Positions 1-5,653 of a DNA stretch of 10,982 bases are shown here, in pieces. A program made the translations under genes and the position numbers. The notes beneath the pieces were generated by a model. That model saw nothing but the letters and a program-made list of their open reading frames with translations. It was not told the DNA's origin and did no database searches. This DNA is from Candidatus Saccharimonadota bacterium. Its GTDB lineage: Bacteria; Patescibacteriota; Saccharimonadia; UBA4664. The stretch covers positions 1 to 10,982 of the forward strand of contig JARIHM010000036.1 in NCBI GenBank assembly GCA_029288275.1, given 5' to 3'. The number at the start of each line of letters is the position of its first letter. Position 1 is the first letter of the stretch.

Positions 1-1209
1 AATCTGGCGCGGCACCACAATCTCTTTGTAGCGTTTGGAGCCAATGATGTCGGCCGTCTGCAGATCAAAGTAGGTGGCCACGCGCTCAATTACCAGCTTA
101 GGGCTTAGGGGCTTGAATTTAGGCCGAGCTGCCGCTTGGCCGGCTAATAGCTGTGTGGCTAGGGCAATATTGGGCTCTACTCCGCGCACCTCAGCTGCAG
201 CTAGAAGCTGAGTAAGCACGCCTTCGAGTTCACGGATGTTTTGTTGAGCTTGGCGGGCCAGGTAATCAATGACATCGAGCGAGAGCATTTTGCCTTGAGC
301 CGCGGCTTTGGCTTGTAGAATGGCTTGGCGCGTCTCGAGGTCGGGCGCCTGGATATCAGCTATCATACCCATAGCAAAGCGCGATCGGAGACGATCTTCT
401 AGCTGAACGAGCAGTTGGGGTGGTTTATCGCTAGAAATGATAATTTGCTTATTGGCTTGGTGCAACGCATTGAAGGTATGGAAGAATTCATCCTGGGTCT
501 TTTCCTTGCCGGCCAGAAACTGCATGTCGTCAATAATGAGCACGTCGACATTCCGATACTTGTCAGTAAAGGCCGAGTTCTTCTTTTTTTGGATGGCGTT
601 GATGAACTCGTTGGTGAACGATTCGATCGAGACGTATTCAATGCGCTTGGAGGGGTCGCGCTTGAGAATTTCATTGCCAACGGCCTGCATGAGGTGGGTT
701 TTACCGAGGCCGACGCCGCCGTACAGAAAGAGCGGATTATATTTGCTGCCTGGCGTCTTGGCTACGGCTTGGCAGGCGGCGTAGGCTAACTCGTTACTGG
801 AACCGACCACAAATGATTCAAAGGTGTAGCGCGGATTAAGATTATGGTTCGTAGCTGGAGCAGTCGGAATCGGCAGGCTGGCCTGACTGGTTCGGGCCGG
901 CGCCTCGGGCCGCTTGGCCGTCTTGGCCTGGGCAGGTCCCACGGCGGCCGCGGCCGAGGGCGCTACGGTGCTCACTTTATACTCAACCGACTGAAACCCA
1001 GGATGGATTTTAGTGAGTGCCGCCCTAATATCGTTGTGAAATTTCTTCTCCAGCCAACTCTTAGCCATGGCATGCGGCACCGCTACCACAATGTGGCCAT
1101 CTTCATTGCTGATGATGGCGGTGTTGCGAAACCAGGTGGAGAAGTTAGCACGCGAAATACTTACCTCGACTTCGCCAAGGACAGCCTGCCATAACCCCCT
1201 ATGATCCAT
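1..1209 (-). CDS. dnaA: Chromosomal replication initiator protein DnaA (partial, C-terminus outside window)
   Basis: Initiates replication by binding DnaA boxes at oriC and, as an ATP-bound filament, opening the duplex. Hand translation from the ATG at 1209 gives 403 residues without a stop to the window edge. Domain I is about residues 1-75 (LWQAVLGEVE, FSTWF), followed by an Ala/Pro-rich linker of about 80-122 and then the AAA+ domain: Walker A GGVGLGKT at 164-171, Walker B VLIIDD at 223-228, sensor 1 IIISSD at 256-261, arginine-finger box LEDRLRSRF at 270-278 and sensor 2 NIRELEG at 324-330. The helix-turn-helix domain IV with the DnaA signature lies beyond the edge. The start is supported by GAGGAG (1217-1222) 7 nt upstream. 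The RFAMGMIADI variant after the arginine finger is, from memory, typical of Saccharibacteria-like DnaA. The gene is divergent from the rpmH block, the usual arrangement around an origin. Confidence 0.97.
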   Translation of the reverse strand, partial: MDHRGLWQAVLGEVEVSISRANFSTWFRNTAIISNEDGHIVVAVPHAMAKSWLEKKFHNDIRAALTKIHPGFQSVEYKVSTVAPSAAAAVGPAQAKTAKRPEAPARTSQASLPIPTAPATNHNLNPRYTFESFVVGSSNELAYAACQAVAKTPGSKYNPLFLYGGVGLGKTHLMQAVGNEILKRDPSKRIEYVSIESFTNEFINAIQKKKNSAFTDKYRNVDVLIIDDMQFLAGKEKTQDEFFHTFNALHQANKQIIISSDKPPQLLVQLEDRLRSRFAMGMIADIQAPDLETRQAILQAKAAAQGKMLSLDVIDYLARQAQQNIRELEGVLTQLLAAAEVRGVEPNIALATQLLAGQAAARPKFKPLSPKLVIERVATYFDLQTADIIGSKRYKEIVVPRQI

Positions 1210-1236
1210 ACATCCACTCCTCAAACGTTGATTTCA

Positions 1237-1265
1237 ATCATAACGAGCATGAGCCTTATCCACAA
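1237..1265 (-). promoter_or_regulatory. Probable dnaA promoter
   Basis: On the minus strand, TTGTGG (1260-1265) lies 17 nt upstream of TATGAT (1237-1242, 5/6 to TATAAT). The predicted transcript start near 1230 leaves a leader of about 20 nt that contains the GAGGAG ribosome binding site. The -35 element matches only 3/6, but it overlaps the perfect DnaA box at 1256-1264, an arrangement that fits DnaA repressing its own gene. Assigned by eye only. Confidence 0.45.
1256..1264 (+). promoter_or_regulatory. DnaA box (perfect consensus)
   Basis: TTATCCACA matches the high-affinity DnaA consensus exactly. It overlaps the -35 element of the probable dnaA promoter. Confidence 0.8.
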
Positions 1266-1296
1266 CGTTGTTTTCTGATGGTGATTATGGCCGGGT

Positions 1297-1305
1297 TTAT
1301 ACACA
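1297..1305 (+). promoter_or_regulatory. DnaA box
   Basis: TTATACACA fits the relaxed consensus TTWTNCACA. It lies in the same orientation as the perfect box, with start-to-start spacing of 41 bp (about four helical turns). Confidence 0.65.
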
Positions 1306-1334
1306 GATTTTGCCTGGTCTAGCTAGAAACCCGG

Positions 1335-1374
1335 TGGAAAACTATGGGGAAATGTGGGGAAAAGGCTGGGGAAT
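1335..1374. repeat. Phased TGG(GG)AAA repeats
   Basis: The motif TGGAAAA starts at 1335, and TGGGGAA starts at 1345, 1355 and 1367. The units lie 10, 10 and 12 bp apart, close to one helical turn, all in the same orientation. On the minus strand they read TTTTCCA or TTCCCCA; the third continues into CACA (TTCCCCACA, 1353-1361) and so resembles a degraded DnaA box. They may be weak DnaA-ATP sites or bind another origin protein; function is unknown. Confidence 0.5.
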
Positions 1375-1420
1375 GATGGTGGTACTTGAATTATTCGGCC
1401 GGCAGGAATGAACGTATGTC

Positions 1421-1457
1421 TTTAAATGAAAGGGTCGAAAGCGAAAGCTTTCGACCC
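1421..1457 (-). terminator. Intrinsic terminator after the DUF1653 gene
   Basis: A perfect 11-bp stem (1432-1442 paired with 1447-1457) closes a 4-nt loop that reads TTTC on the minus strand. It begins 3 nt after the stop codon of the small gene. Read leftwards, the hairpin is followed by TTTCATTT, a moderately T-rich tract. The plus-strand side has no T tract, so it should work mainly for leftward transcription, insulating the origin and dnaA promoter from read-through. Confidence 0.75.
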
Positions 1458-1460
1458 AAG

Positions 1461-1715
1461 TCAGACCAGTGTGAAGCGCGGGGAACTGTTTACCAGCTCT
1501 AGCCAGCTATCGAGCGGCCGTGTAAACATAATATGCTCGCCGTAGGTGGCTCGATACAGAACTACCACAGCATCATCGCACTCTTGGATGGCTAAGCCTA
1601 TTACCTCATAGGTTTTAGCCGGGTCCTTATAATGACGGTATAGTCCACCGATTGTAACTTGGGCGGCGGCTTGGGCCAGGGCAGCAGCTAGCTTCTCCTG
1701 TGATTTGTGAGCCAT
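1461..1715 (-). CDS. DUF1653 domain-containing protein
   Basis: A small cytoplasmic protein of 84 residues. After an Ala-rich helical N-terminus, residues about 20-76 match the DUF1653 pattern: GLYRHYKD, YEVIGLA, VVVLYRATYGEH and then FTRPLDSWLELV, in line with the family's G-x-Y-x-H-Y-K...Y-E-V...V-V-Y-x-x-x-Y-G...R-P-L-x-x-F layout. The biochemical role of the family is, as far as I know, not established. No signal peptide or membrane segment is seen. There is no convincing ribosome binding site before the ATG at 1715, but TATAAT ends 6 nt upstream, so the mRNA is probably leaderless. The gene sits alone between the putative origin and rpmH, and has its own terminator. Confidence 0.85.
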   Translation of the reverse strand: MAHKSQEKLAAALAQAAAQVTIGGLYRHYKDPAKTYEVIGLAIQECDDAVVVLYRATYGEHIMFTRPLDSWLELVNSSPRFTLV

Positions 1716-1721
1716 AGCGGC

Positions 1722-1750
1722 ATTATAAGGCCGCCTTATATTGACTTCAA
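1722..1750 (-). promoter_or_regulatory. Promoter of the DUF1653 gene (leaderless type)
   Basis: Minus-strand TTGAAG (1745-1750, 4/6 to TTGACA), 17-nt spacer, perfect TATAAT (1722-1727). The -10 box ends 6 nt before the ATG at 1715, placing the expected transcript start at or next to the A of the start codon. The 7-3-7 palindrome at 1724-1740 overlaps the -10 box and spacer and could be an operator. Confidence 0.75.
1724..1740. repeat. 17-bp palindrome, possible operator
   Basis: TATAAGG-CCG-CCTTATA has 7-bp perfect arms around a 3-nt centre. It covers most of the -10 box and the spacer of the DUF1653 promoter and stops one base short of the plus-strand -35 of rpmH, a good place for a repressor. 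It could also arise by chance from the TATAAT box. Confidence 0.4.
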
Positions 1751-1769
1751 CGCCTACTTAGCGTAGAGT
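1741..1769 (+). promoter_or_regulatory. Promoter of the rpmH-rnpA-yidC-jag operon
   Basis: TTGACT (1741-1746, 5/6) and TAGAGT (1764-1769, 4/6) with a 17-nt spacer. The expected transcript start is near 1776, leaving only about 3 nt before the rpmH ATG at 1779. The GGAG at 1773-1776 lies just 2 nt from that ATG, too close for a usual Shine-Dalgarno site, so rpmH is probably read from an almost leaderless mRNA. The -35 overlaps the divergent -35 in TTGACTTCAA (1741-1750). Confidence 0.6.
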
Positions 1770-1778
1770 ACTGGAGTT

Positions 1779-1916
1779 ATGTCGAAGCGAACACACCAGC
1801 CAAAGAAGAGCCGCCGCCAGCGAGTGCACGGGTTCCTGAGCCGCATGGCGACTCGGGCCGGCCGCCTCGTTCTCAAGCGCCGCAAGCTCAAAGGGCGCAA
1901 GCGCGTCGCCATTTAG
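1779..1916 (+). CDS. rpmH: 50S ribosomal protein L34
   Basis: Hand translation gives 45 residues, the usual length for bL34: it starts MSKRTHQPKK, continues with RVHGFLSRMATRAGR and ends LKGRKRVAI. The family hallmarks QP-(x)n-K/R-RVHGF-x-x-RM-x-T-x-x-GR and the basic C-terminus are all present. The protein is a small component of the large ribosomal subunit. It is the first gene of the block and is followed by rnpA after 9 nt, the near-universal bacterial pairing. Confidence 0.97.
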   Translation: MSKRTHQPKKSRRQRVHGFLSRMATRAGRLVLKRRKLKGRKRVAI

Positions 1917-1925
1917 GGGCTGACG

Positions 1926-2273
1926 ATGCTGGCTGCTCGTAACCGCCTGCGCAAACCATATGAGATCGCCCGCGTCTACAAACGCGGGGTTTATGGTAGC
2001 GCTGGTGGTTATTTGAGTGTGAAAGCTGCGGCCTCGGGTCGGTCCGAATCGCGGGCCGTAGTTGTGGTAGGCAAGAAAGTCGATAAGCGGGCGGTGGTTC
2101 GCAATCGCATTCGGCGCCAGCTGGCCAGCGGCTTGAGGGAGCTGTGGGCGACAGTCCCGACGGGTTACGATATAGTAATAAGTGTCCATTCAGATATTAG
2201 GAGCCTGCCCACTGCACAGACTCGCCAGCTGTTGCAGGAGGCCTTGCGCCGCGCGCGCGTTTTGGCAGTCTAA
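1926..2273 (+). CDS. rnpA: Ribonuclease P protein component
   Basis: A protein of 115 residues that binds the RNase P RNA and helps recognise the leader of precursor tRNAs. The family's basic signature is visible: KKVDKRAVVRNRIRR at residues 50-64 with the RNR motif at 59-61, preceded by the AVVVVGKKV strand and followed by a helix. The N-terminal RLRKPYEIARVYKRG matches the family's R-L-x-x-x-x-x-F/Y-x-x-V-Y-x-x-G. Length is normal. A partial ribosome binding site, AGGGG (1915-1919), overlaps the rpmH stop and lies 6 nt before the ATG. yidC follows after 11 nt. The partner RNA gene, rnpB, was not seen here. Confidence 0.95.
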   Translation: MLAARNRLRKPYEIARVYKRGVYGSAGGYLSVKAAASGRSESRAVVVVGKKVDKRAVVRNRIRRQLASGLRELWATVPTGYDIVISVHSDIRSLPTAQTRQLLQEALRRARVLAV

Positions 2274-2284
2274 CCGGAGTTCTT

Positions 2285-3067
2285 ATGTTTACCACGCTTT
2301 TGGTCCAGCCGCTATTTAACCTCCTTGCCGGCATTTACGCACTTTTGCCAGTCCATGATTTTGGCATTGCTATTATTCTGCTCACTATTATTGTGCGTCT
2401 TTTGCTATGGCCGCTTGTGAACAAGCAGCTGCATTCGCAGAAAGCCATGCAGGAACTGCAGCCGGAACTGGCTCGTATTCGATCGCAGACTAAGGGCGAC
2501 AAGCAGCTTGAGGGCAAGCTAGTGATGGAGCTCTACAAAGAGAAGGAGATTAATCCCTTCGCCTCCTTCTTGCCGCTGCTCATTCAGCTGCCGATCTTCT
2601 TTGCGCTGTATGCCGTGTTGCGCGATGTGGTGAAGCCAAGCGAGATCGCTCATCTGGCTTATGAGCCGATCAAGCAGCTGGGTCCAATTGCCGATATTAT
2701 CCACGGCGCCAAATTTGACCCTAAGTTCCTGGGCCTGATCGACTTGGGTAAGGCTGCGCCGGTATTGGCAGTGCTGGCGGCGATTGCGCAATTCATTCAA
2801 ACTAAGCAGCTCCAGCCTAAGAATCAGCCTAAGGATTCTCAAGCTCAGATGATGGCTGGTATGACTTACATCTTCCCGATCCTCACGTTCGTGGTGGGTC
2901 TGAGTCTGCCCTCGGCCCTGGCACTTTATTGGACAACCACCAGCGCCGTGGCGATTCTGCAGCAATATCTGGTACTGCAGCGTGATGTAGTCGAAATGGA
3001 AGCGGTGGCCGAAGAGCCCGCCGCCAAAGCCAAACTTAGCAGCAAGACTAAGGGAGGCAAGGCATGA
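2285..3067 (+). CDS. yidC: Membrane protein insertase YidC/Oxa1 family
   Basis: Inserts and folds membrane proteins, alone or with SecYEG. 260 residues. Hydrophobic segments lie at about 3-22, 27-45, 93-115, 157-173, 193-208 and 211-230; the first may be a re-entrant or signal-like helix. The conserved hydrophilic-groove arginine is R38 in IVRLLLWPL. A charged cytoplasmic hairpin at about 46-91 (SQKAMQELQPELARI) and PFASFLPLLIQLPIFFALY at 91-109 are typical of the core. The C-terminus is Lys-rich (after residue 245), a feature that helps ribosome contact in some homologues. There is no lipobox cysteine and no large P1 domain, which argues for a single-membrane-type enzyme. CGGAG (2275-2279) lies 5 nt before the ATG. 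Confidence 0.95.
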   Translation: MFTTLLVQPLFNLLAGIYALLPVHDFGIAIILLTIIVRLLLWPLVNKQLHSQKAMQELQPELARIRSQTKGDKQLEGKLVMELYKEKEINPFASFLPLLIQLPIFFALYAVLRDVVKPSEIAHLAYEPIKQLGPIADIIHGAKFDPKFLGLIDLGKAAPVLAVLAAIAQFIQTKQLQPKNQPKDSQAQMMAGMTYIFPILTFVVGLSLPSALALYWTTTSAVAILQQYLVLQRDVVEMEAVAEEPAAKAKLSSKTKGGKA

Positions 3068-3525
3068 CTGAAACAACAATAGAGCTCGCGAAACGCCGGC
3101 TCGAAGAATTGGTCTCATTCTTTGGTATTAATGCCGAGGCCAGCGTGCGAGAGAGCGAGGATGGCCTGGAGTTGGAGATTGCCTCGACTCCGGCCACGCC
3201 GCGCCTGATCGGCCATCGTGGTGAAACCCTGCGGGCACTCGAGTTTTTGGTGAATCAAATGGTGAAGCATGCCGATGCTGGTGCACCGCGTGTCCTGGTT
3301 GACGTGGCCGGCTATCGCAAGGCCCGCCGTGCTGCGCTCGAAGATCTAGCCCGCGAGACGGCTCGCCGTGTTATTGAAAGCGGCCAAGAAGAAGAGCTCA
3401 AGCCCATGAATCCGGCTGAGCGTCGCATCGTGCATATGGCGCTGCGCGAGATCCCCGAAGTGAGCACTGAGAGTCGTGGTGAGGATCGTTCGCGCCGTAT
3501 TGTGGTGTTGCCTAAAGCAGCCTAG
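3064..3525 (+). CDS. khpB: Jag/KhpB-type RNA-binding protein (KH + R3H)
   Basis: A cytoplasmic single-stranded nucleic-acid-binding protein; homologues pair with KhpA and influence cell division and envelope synthesis in Firmicutes. 153 residues: a KH domain with LIGHRGETLRALEFL (GHRG loop at 50-53), a basic helix YRKARRAALEDLA, and an R3H domain with RRIVHMALRE (R120/R121 and H124) ending in RSRRIVVLP. The extra N-terminal Jag_N domain of Bacillus-type Jag is absent, so this is the short form. The ATG overlaps the yidC stop as ATGA, with a strong AGGGAGG site (3051-3057) 6 nt upstream, so translation is coupled. It ends the block, 2 nt from the stop of a convergent gene. Confidence 0.93.
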   Translation: MTETTIELAKRRLEELVSFFGINAEASVRESEDGLELEIASTPATPRLIGHRGETLRALEFLVNQMVKHADAGAPRVLVDVAGYRKARRAALEDLARETARRVIESGQEEELKPMNPAERRIVHMALREIPEVSTESRGEDRSRRIVVLPKAA

Positions 3526-3527
3526 GG

Positions 3528-4631
3528 TCACTGGGCACGATAAGCAGCCAGTGTTAACTCAGCCATAGTTCGCCAGGAGTAGCGCTTAACCCGCTCATAG
3601 CCGGCGGCGCGGAGCTGCTTGAGGTGGGCTGGATCATTCAAGAGCTCATCGATATGGTGAGCCATGTCATTAGGGTCAAGCGGATCAAAGTAGGCAGCTG
3701 CGTCACCGTAGATTTCAGGCAGACAGGACGCACGAGCTGCCAATACAGGGGTACCCTGCACCATAGCCTCAAGCCCCGGCAGGCCGAAGCCTTCATAAAG
3801 GGAGGGAAAGGCGTATAGCGCCGCCTTCTGGTAGAGGGTGGCTGCTTCGCCGTCGCTAATCCGTCCCGGGAAGATTACCGCCTCCTGGGCGCCCAGCTTG
3901 ATCGCAGTTTTTTTGAGTTGATCGCTAAAGTAAGCCGTATTCCCGGCGAGCACAAGCTTGGCTCCGGCGACTTGAGCCTTAGTCTTCATGAAGGCCAAGA
4001 TGAGCCGTTCCAGGTTCTTGTAAGGGTACGAATTGCCAATGTAGAACAGGAACGTCTTGGGCAGCTTAAAGCGGCTGATGTCGGCCGGCTCGGCATAATT
4101 TTTAGCATCAACGGCTTCAGGGGTAATGGTCGTTTTGTGAGCGGCTGCCCGGTAACGGCTCACGACGTCATCTTTGACGAATTGACAGGGAACCAGCAGG
4201 CGCTGGGCGCGTCGAGTCACCACGCGCAAAATGCCGCGCATCGTCCAGTATTTAACCTCATAAAGAAATTTCTTTAAGCCCTCGCCACGGTTATTCTTAA
4301 AGTGCACAAGGGTCAGATCATGGATAGTGGCAATGAAGCGGCCAGGGTAGAGAATAGGCAGGTTGAAGTTGGTGAAGTGGACGAGATCCGGCCGCAAACG
4401 CCAGATTTGCCATGGCAGCAGTAGCTGCTCCTGCCAGGTGTAAACATCATAGGTAGTACGCACGGCGTGGAATCGTGGGGAGGTTGCCCGCCACTGAGCA
4501 AAAGCCTCCGGCCGTAGCAGCACATAGTACTCGTTGTTCTGATCGAGCCGCTGAAGCTGCTCTAGCAGCTCAGTAGTGTAGCGCCCAATGCCGGTGCGGC
4601 CGACCCAGCGGCCATCGTAGACAATTCTCAT
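3528..4631 (-). CDS. Glycosyltransferase family 4 (GT-B fold)
   Basis: 367 residues. The N-terminal Rossmann domain shows GRTGIGRYTTELLEQL (11-26) and HDLTLVH (104-110), and the C-terminal donor domain shows YIGNSYPYKN (197-206), FPGRISD, and FPSLYEGFGLPGLEAM with the EX7E pair E280/E288. This is the layout of GT4 mannosyl- or rhamnosyltransferases of the MtfB-like group, which use nucleotide sugars to extend polysaccharides on the inner face of the membrane. The sugar cannot be read from sequence. There is no signal peptide. Translation starts at ATG 4631; no Shine-Dalgarno site is present, but TATAAT ends 6 nt before it. It is the last gene of the leftward glycan operon, separated from the GT2 gene by 14 nt. 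Confidence 0.9.
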   Translation of the reverse strand: MRIVYDGRWVGRTGIGRYTTELLEQLQRLDQNNEYYVLLRPEAFAQWRATSPRFHAVRTTYDVYTWQEQLLLPWQIWRLRPDLVHFTNFNLPILYPGRFIATIHDLTLVHFKNNRGEGLKKFLYEVKYWTMRGILRVVTRRAQRLLVPCQFVKDDVVSRYRAAAHKTTITPEAVDAKNYAEPADISRFKLPKTFLFYIGNSYPYKNLERLILAFMKTKAQVAGAKLVLAGNTAYFSDQLKKTAIKLGAQEAVIFPGRISDGEAATLYQKAALYAFPSLYEGFGLPGLEAMVQGTPVLAARASCLPEIYGDAAAYFDPLDPNDMAHHIDELLNDPAHLKQLRAAGYERVKRYSWRTMAELTLAAYRAQ

Positions 4632-4637
4632 ACCACT

Positions 4638-4643
4638 ATTATA
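4638..4643 (-). promoter_or_regulatory. Possible internal promoter -10 box of the GT4 gene
   Basis: A perfect minus-strand TATAAT lies in the 14-nt gap after the GT2 stop and ends 6 nt before the GT4 ATG, the same geometry as at the DUF1653 gene. No recognisable -35 is found at 16-18 nt. The GT4 gene has no ribosome binding site, so a leaderless internal transcript is plausible but unproven. Confidence 0.4.
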
Positions 4644-4645
4644 GA

Positions 4646-5653
4646 TTATTTGGCCGAGCTCGCCTTGTGGAAGCGGCGGAAGCGAAGCTTCTGGAGTGGT
4701 GGCAGGTCGTGGTAGAGCAACCGGTCGATGGCAGCCGGCGTGACTGTACGCATGCGTTGAATGTGCCAGCGATCAACCAGAATCCCGGGCAAATGAACGA
4801 GCGCTGTGAGACTGGAGTGAAAGAAGGTGCCGAGCTGGCGGCGACGCAGATCGCTGACGAACATAAGACCGTAGGCGGCAATGGCGAGCGGCAGATACTT
4901 CCAATAGAGGTAGCCGGGCATATTCTTGGTATAGACATAGATGAAATTCTTGACCGTTTGGTAGCGGCCAAAGTTGTTCTTCATCCGGCTGCTGGTAGCG
5001 CTGATGCGATGGCGCACCACGGCGCTCGGCTCGTAGCGTACCTCCCAGCCGGTAAGATGGGCACGGAAACTAAGGTCGGTGTCTTCAAAGTAGGCGAAAA
5101 AGCGCTGATCAAACAGGCCGATCTGGCGGAAGAGCTCGGCGCGGTAGAGGCTGGCGCCGCCGGAGCCAGCAAAGACTACTTGCTGCTCTGGTGCATCATA
5201 TTGACCATGGTCGGTCTCGTCGCGACCGCGTGGAAATGGGAATCCCCAAATGGAATAAAAATCACCAGTGGAATCGAGCTTAGAATCGCTGAGATGGCGA
5301 ATTTTACTGGTAATGATGCCGGCTTTAGGATACGCCTGCGCGGCTGCCGCTAGACGCTCGAGCCAGTCCGGCTCGGCCACGGCATCGTTATTAAAGAGCA
5401 CAATGGCCTCGAAGCCTTGCTCAAGTGCCGGTTTGATGCCGCGGTTAACGCCACCGGTAAAACCAGTGTTATCTGGGAAGCTGTGGAGCTGAACGGTAGG
5501 GTATTTGTCACGGATAAGCTCCATAGAGCCATCAACTGAGCCGTTATCAGCCACAATGACGGTGTGTGGCTGCGTTTGACGCTGTAGCGACTGTAAACAA
5601 TCTTCAATAAAGTCAATGCTATTCCAGTTGGGAATGACAACGGCTAGCTTCAT
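4646..5653 (-). CDS. Glycosyltransferase family 2 (rhamnosyltransferase-like)
   Basis: 335 residues with a GT-A fold. It starts KLAVVIPNWNS (2-12). Nucleotide-binding residues are in VADNGSVDGS (34-43) and the metal-binding motif is FNND (87-90). GFTGGVNRGI, FAGSGGASLYR (161-171) and FFAYFEDTDLSFR (185-197, ED at 190-191), plus the conserved histidine in VVRHRISATS (213-222), match the WcaE/rhamnosyltransferase-like GT2 group. A hydrophobic stretch at about 251-267 near the basic C-terminus suggests membrane association. It probably adds one sugar to a lipid-linked chain. Its ATG overlaps the methyltransferase stop as ATGA; there is no clear ribosome binding site, so translation probably depends on coupling. 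Confidence 0.92.
   Translation of the reverse strand: MKLAVVIPNWNSIDFIEDCLQSLQRQTQPHTVIVADNGSVDGSMELIRDKYPTVQLHSFPDNTGFTGGVNRGIKPALEQGFEAIVLFNNDAVAEPDWLERLAAAAQAYPKAGIITSKIRHLSDSKLDSTGDFYSIWGFPFPRGRDETDHGQYDAPEQQVVFAGSGGASLYRAELFRQIGLFDQRFFAYFEDTDLSFRAHLTGWEVRYEPSAVVRHRISATSSRMKNNFGRYQTVKNFIYVYTKNMPGYLYWKYLPLAIAAYGLMFVSDLRRRQLGTFFHSSLTALVHLPGILVDRWHIQRMRTVTPAAIDRLLYHDLPPLQKLRFRRFHKASSAK

Larger units (their letters stand above)
1210..1460. other. Putative oriC / dnaA upstream non-coding region
   Basis: About 250 bp without a gene between dnaA and the DUF1653 gene. It holds a perfect DnaA box TTATCCACA (1256-1264), a second consensus-fitting box TTATACACA (1297-1305) in the same orientation, a one-mismatch box on the other strand (TTTTCCACC, 1333-1341), and a series of TGGGGAA-type repeats from 1335 to 1373. 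dnaA leaves to the left and rpmH-rnpA-yidC-jag to the right, as is common at bacterial origins. No long AT-rich unwinding element is obvious; the stretch around 1385-1430 is only mildly AT-rich. Function is inferred from position and boxes. Confidence 0.6.

Noticed and set aside
415..789. Open reading frame on the plus strand inside dnaA
   Set aside because: It is antisense to the Walker A/Walker B region of a clear dnaA; its protein matches nothing I recognise.
1306..1335. DnaA-trio unwinding element next to the second DnaA box
   Set aside because: TAGCTAG is present but there is no repeated 3-nt series at the expected distance.
1346..1371. G-quadruplex in the putative origin
   Set aside because: Only three GGGG runs with loops of 6 and 8 nt; a stable three-tier structure would need a fourth run. 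Phased repeats describe the pattern better.
1758..2189. 143-codon minus-strand open frame
   Set aside because: Antisense to rpmH and rnpA, both of which are certain.
2519..3118. 199-codon minus-strand open frame
   Set aside because: Antisense to yidC and the start of jag; His- and Gln-rich low-quality protein without a recognisable fold.
3529..3553. Inverted repeat CACTGG/CCAGTG at the convergent gene ends as a bidirectional terminator
   Set aside because: Only 6 bp with a 13-nt loop and no T tract on either side; it lies within the end of the GT4 coding region.
4667..5353. 228-codon plus-strand open frame
   Set aside because: Antisense to a GT2 gene with all its motifs; it has no family features, and long antisense frames are common with this codon use.
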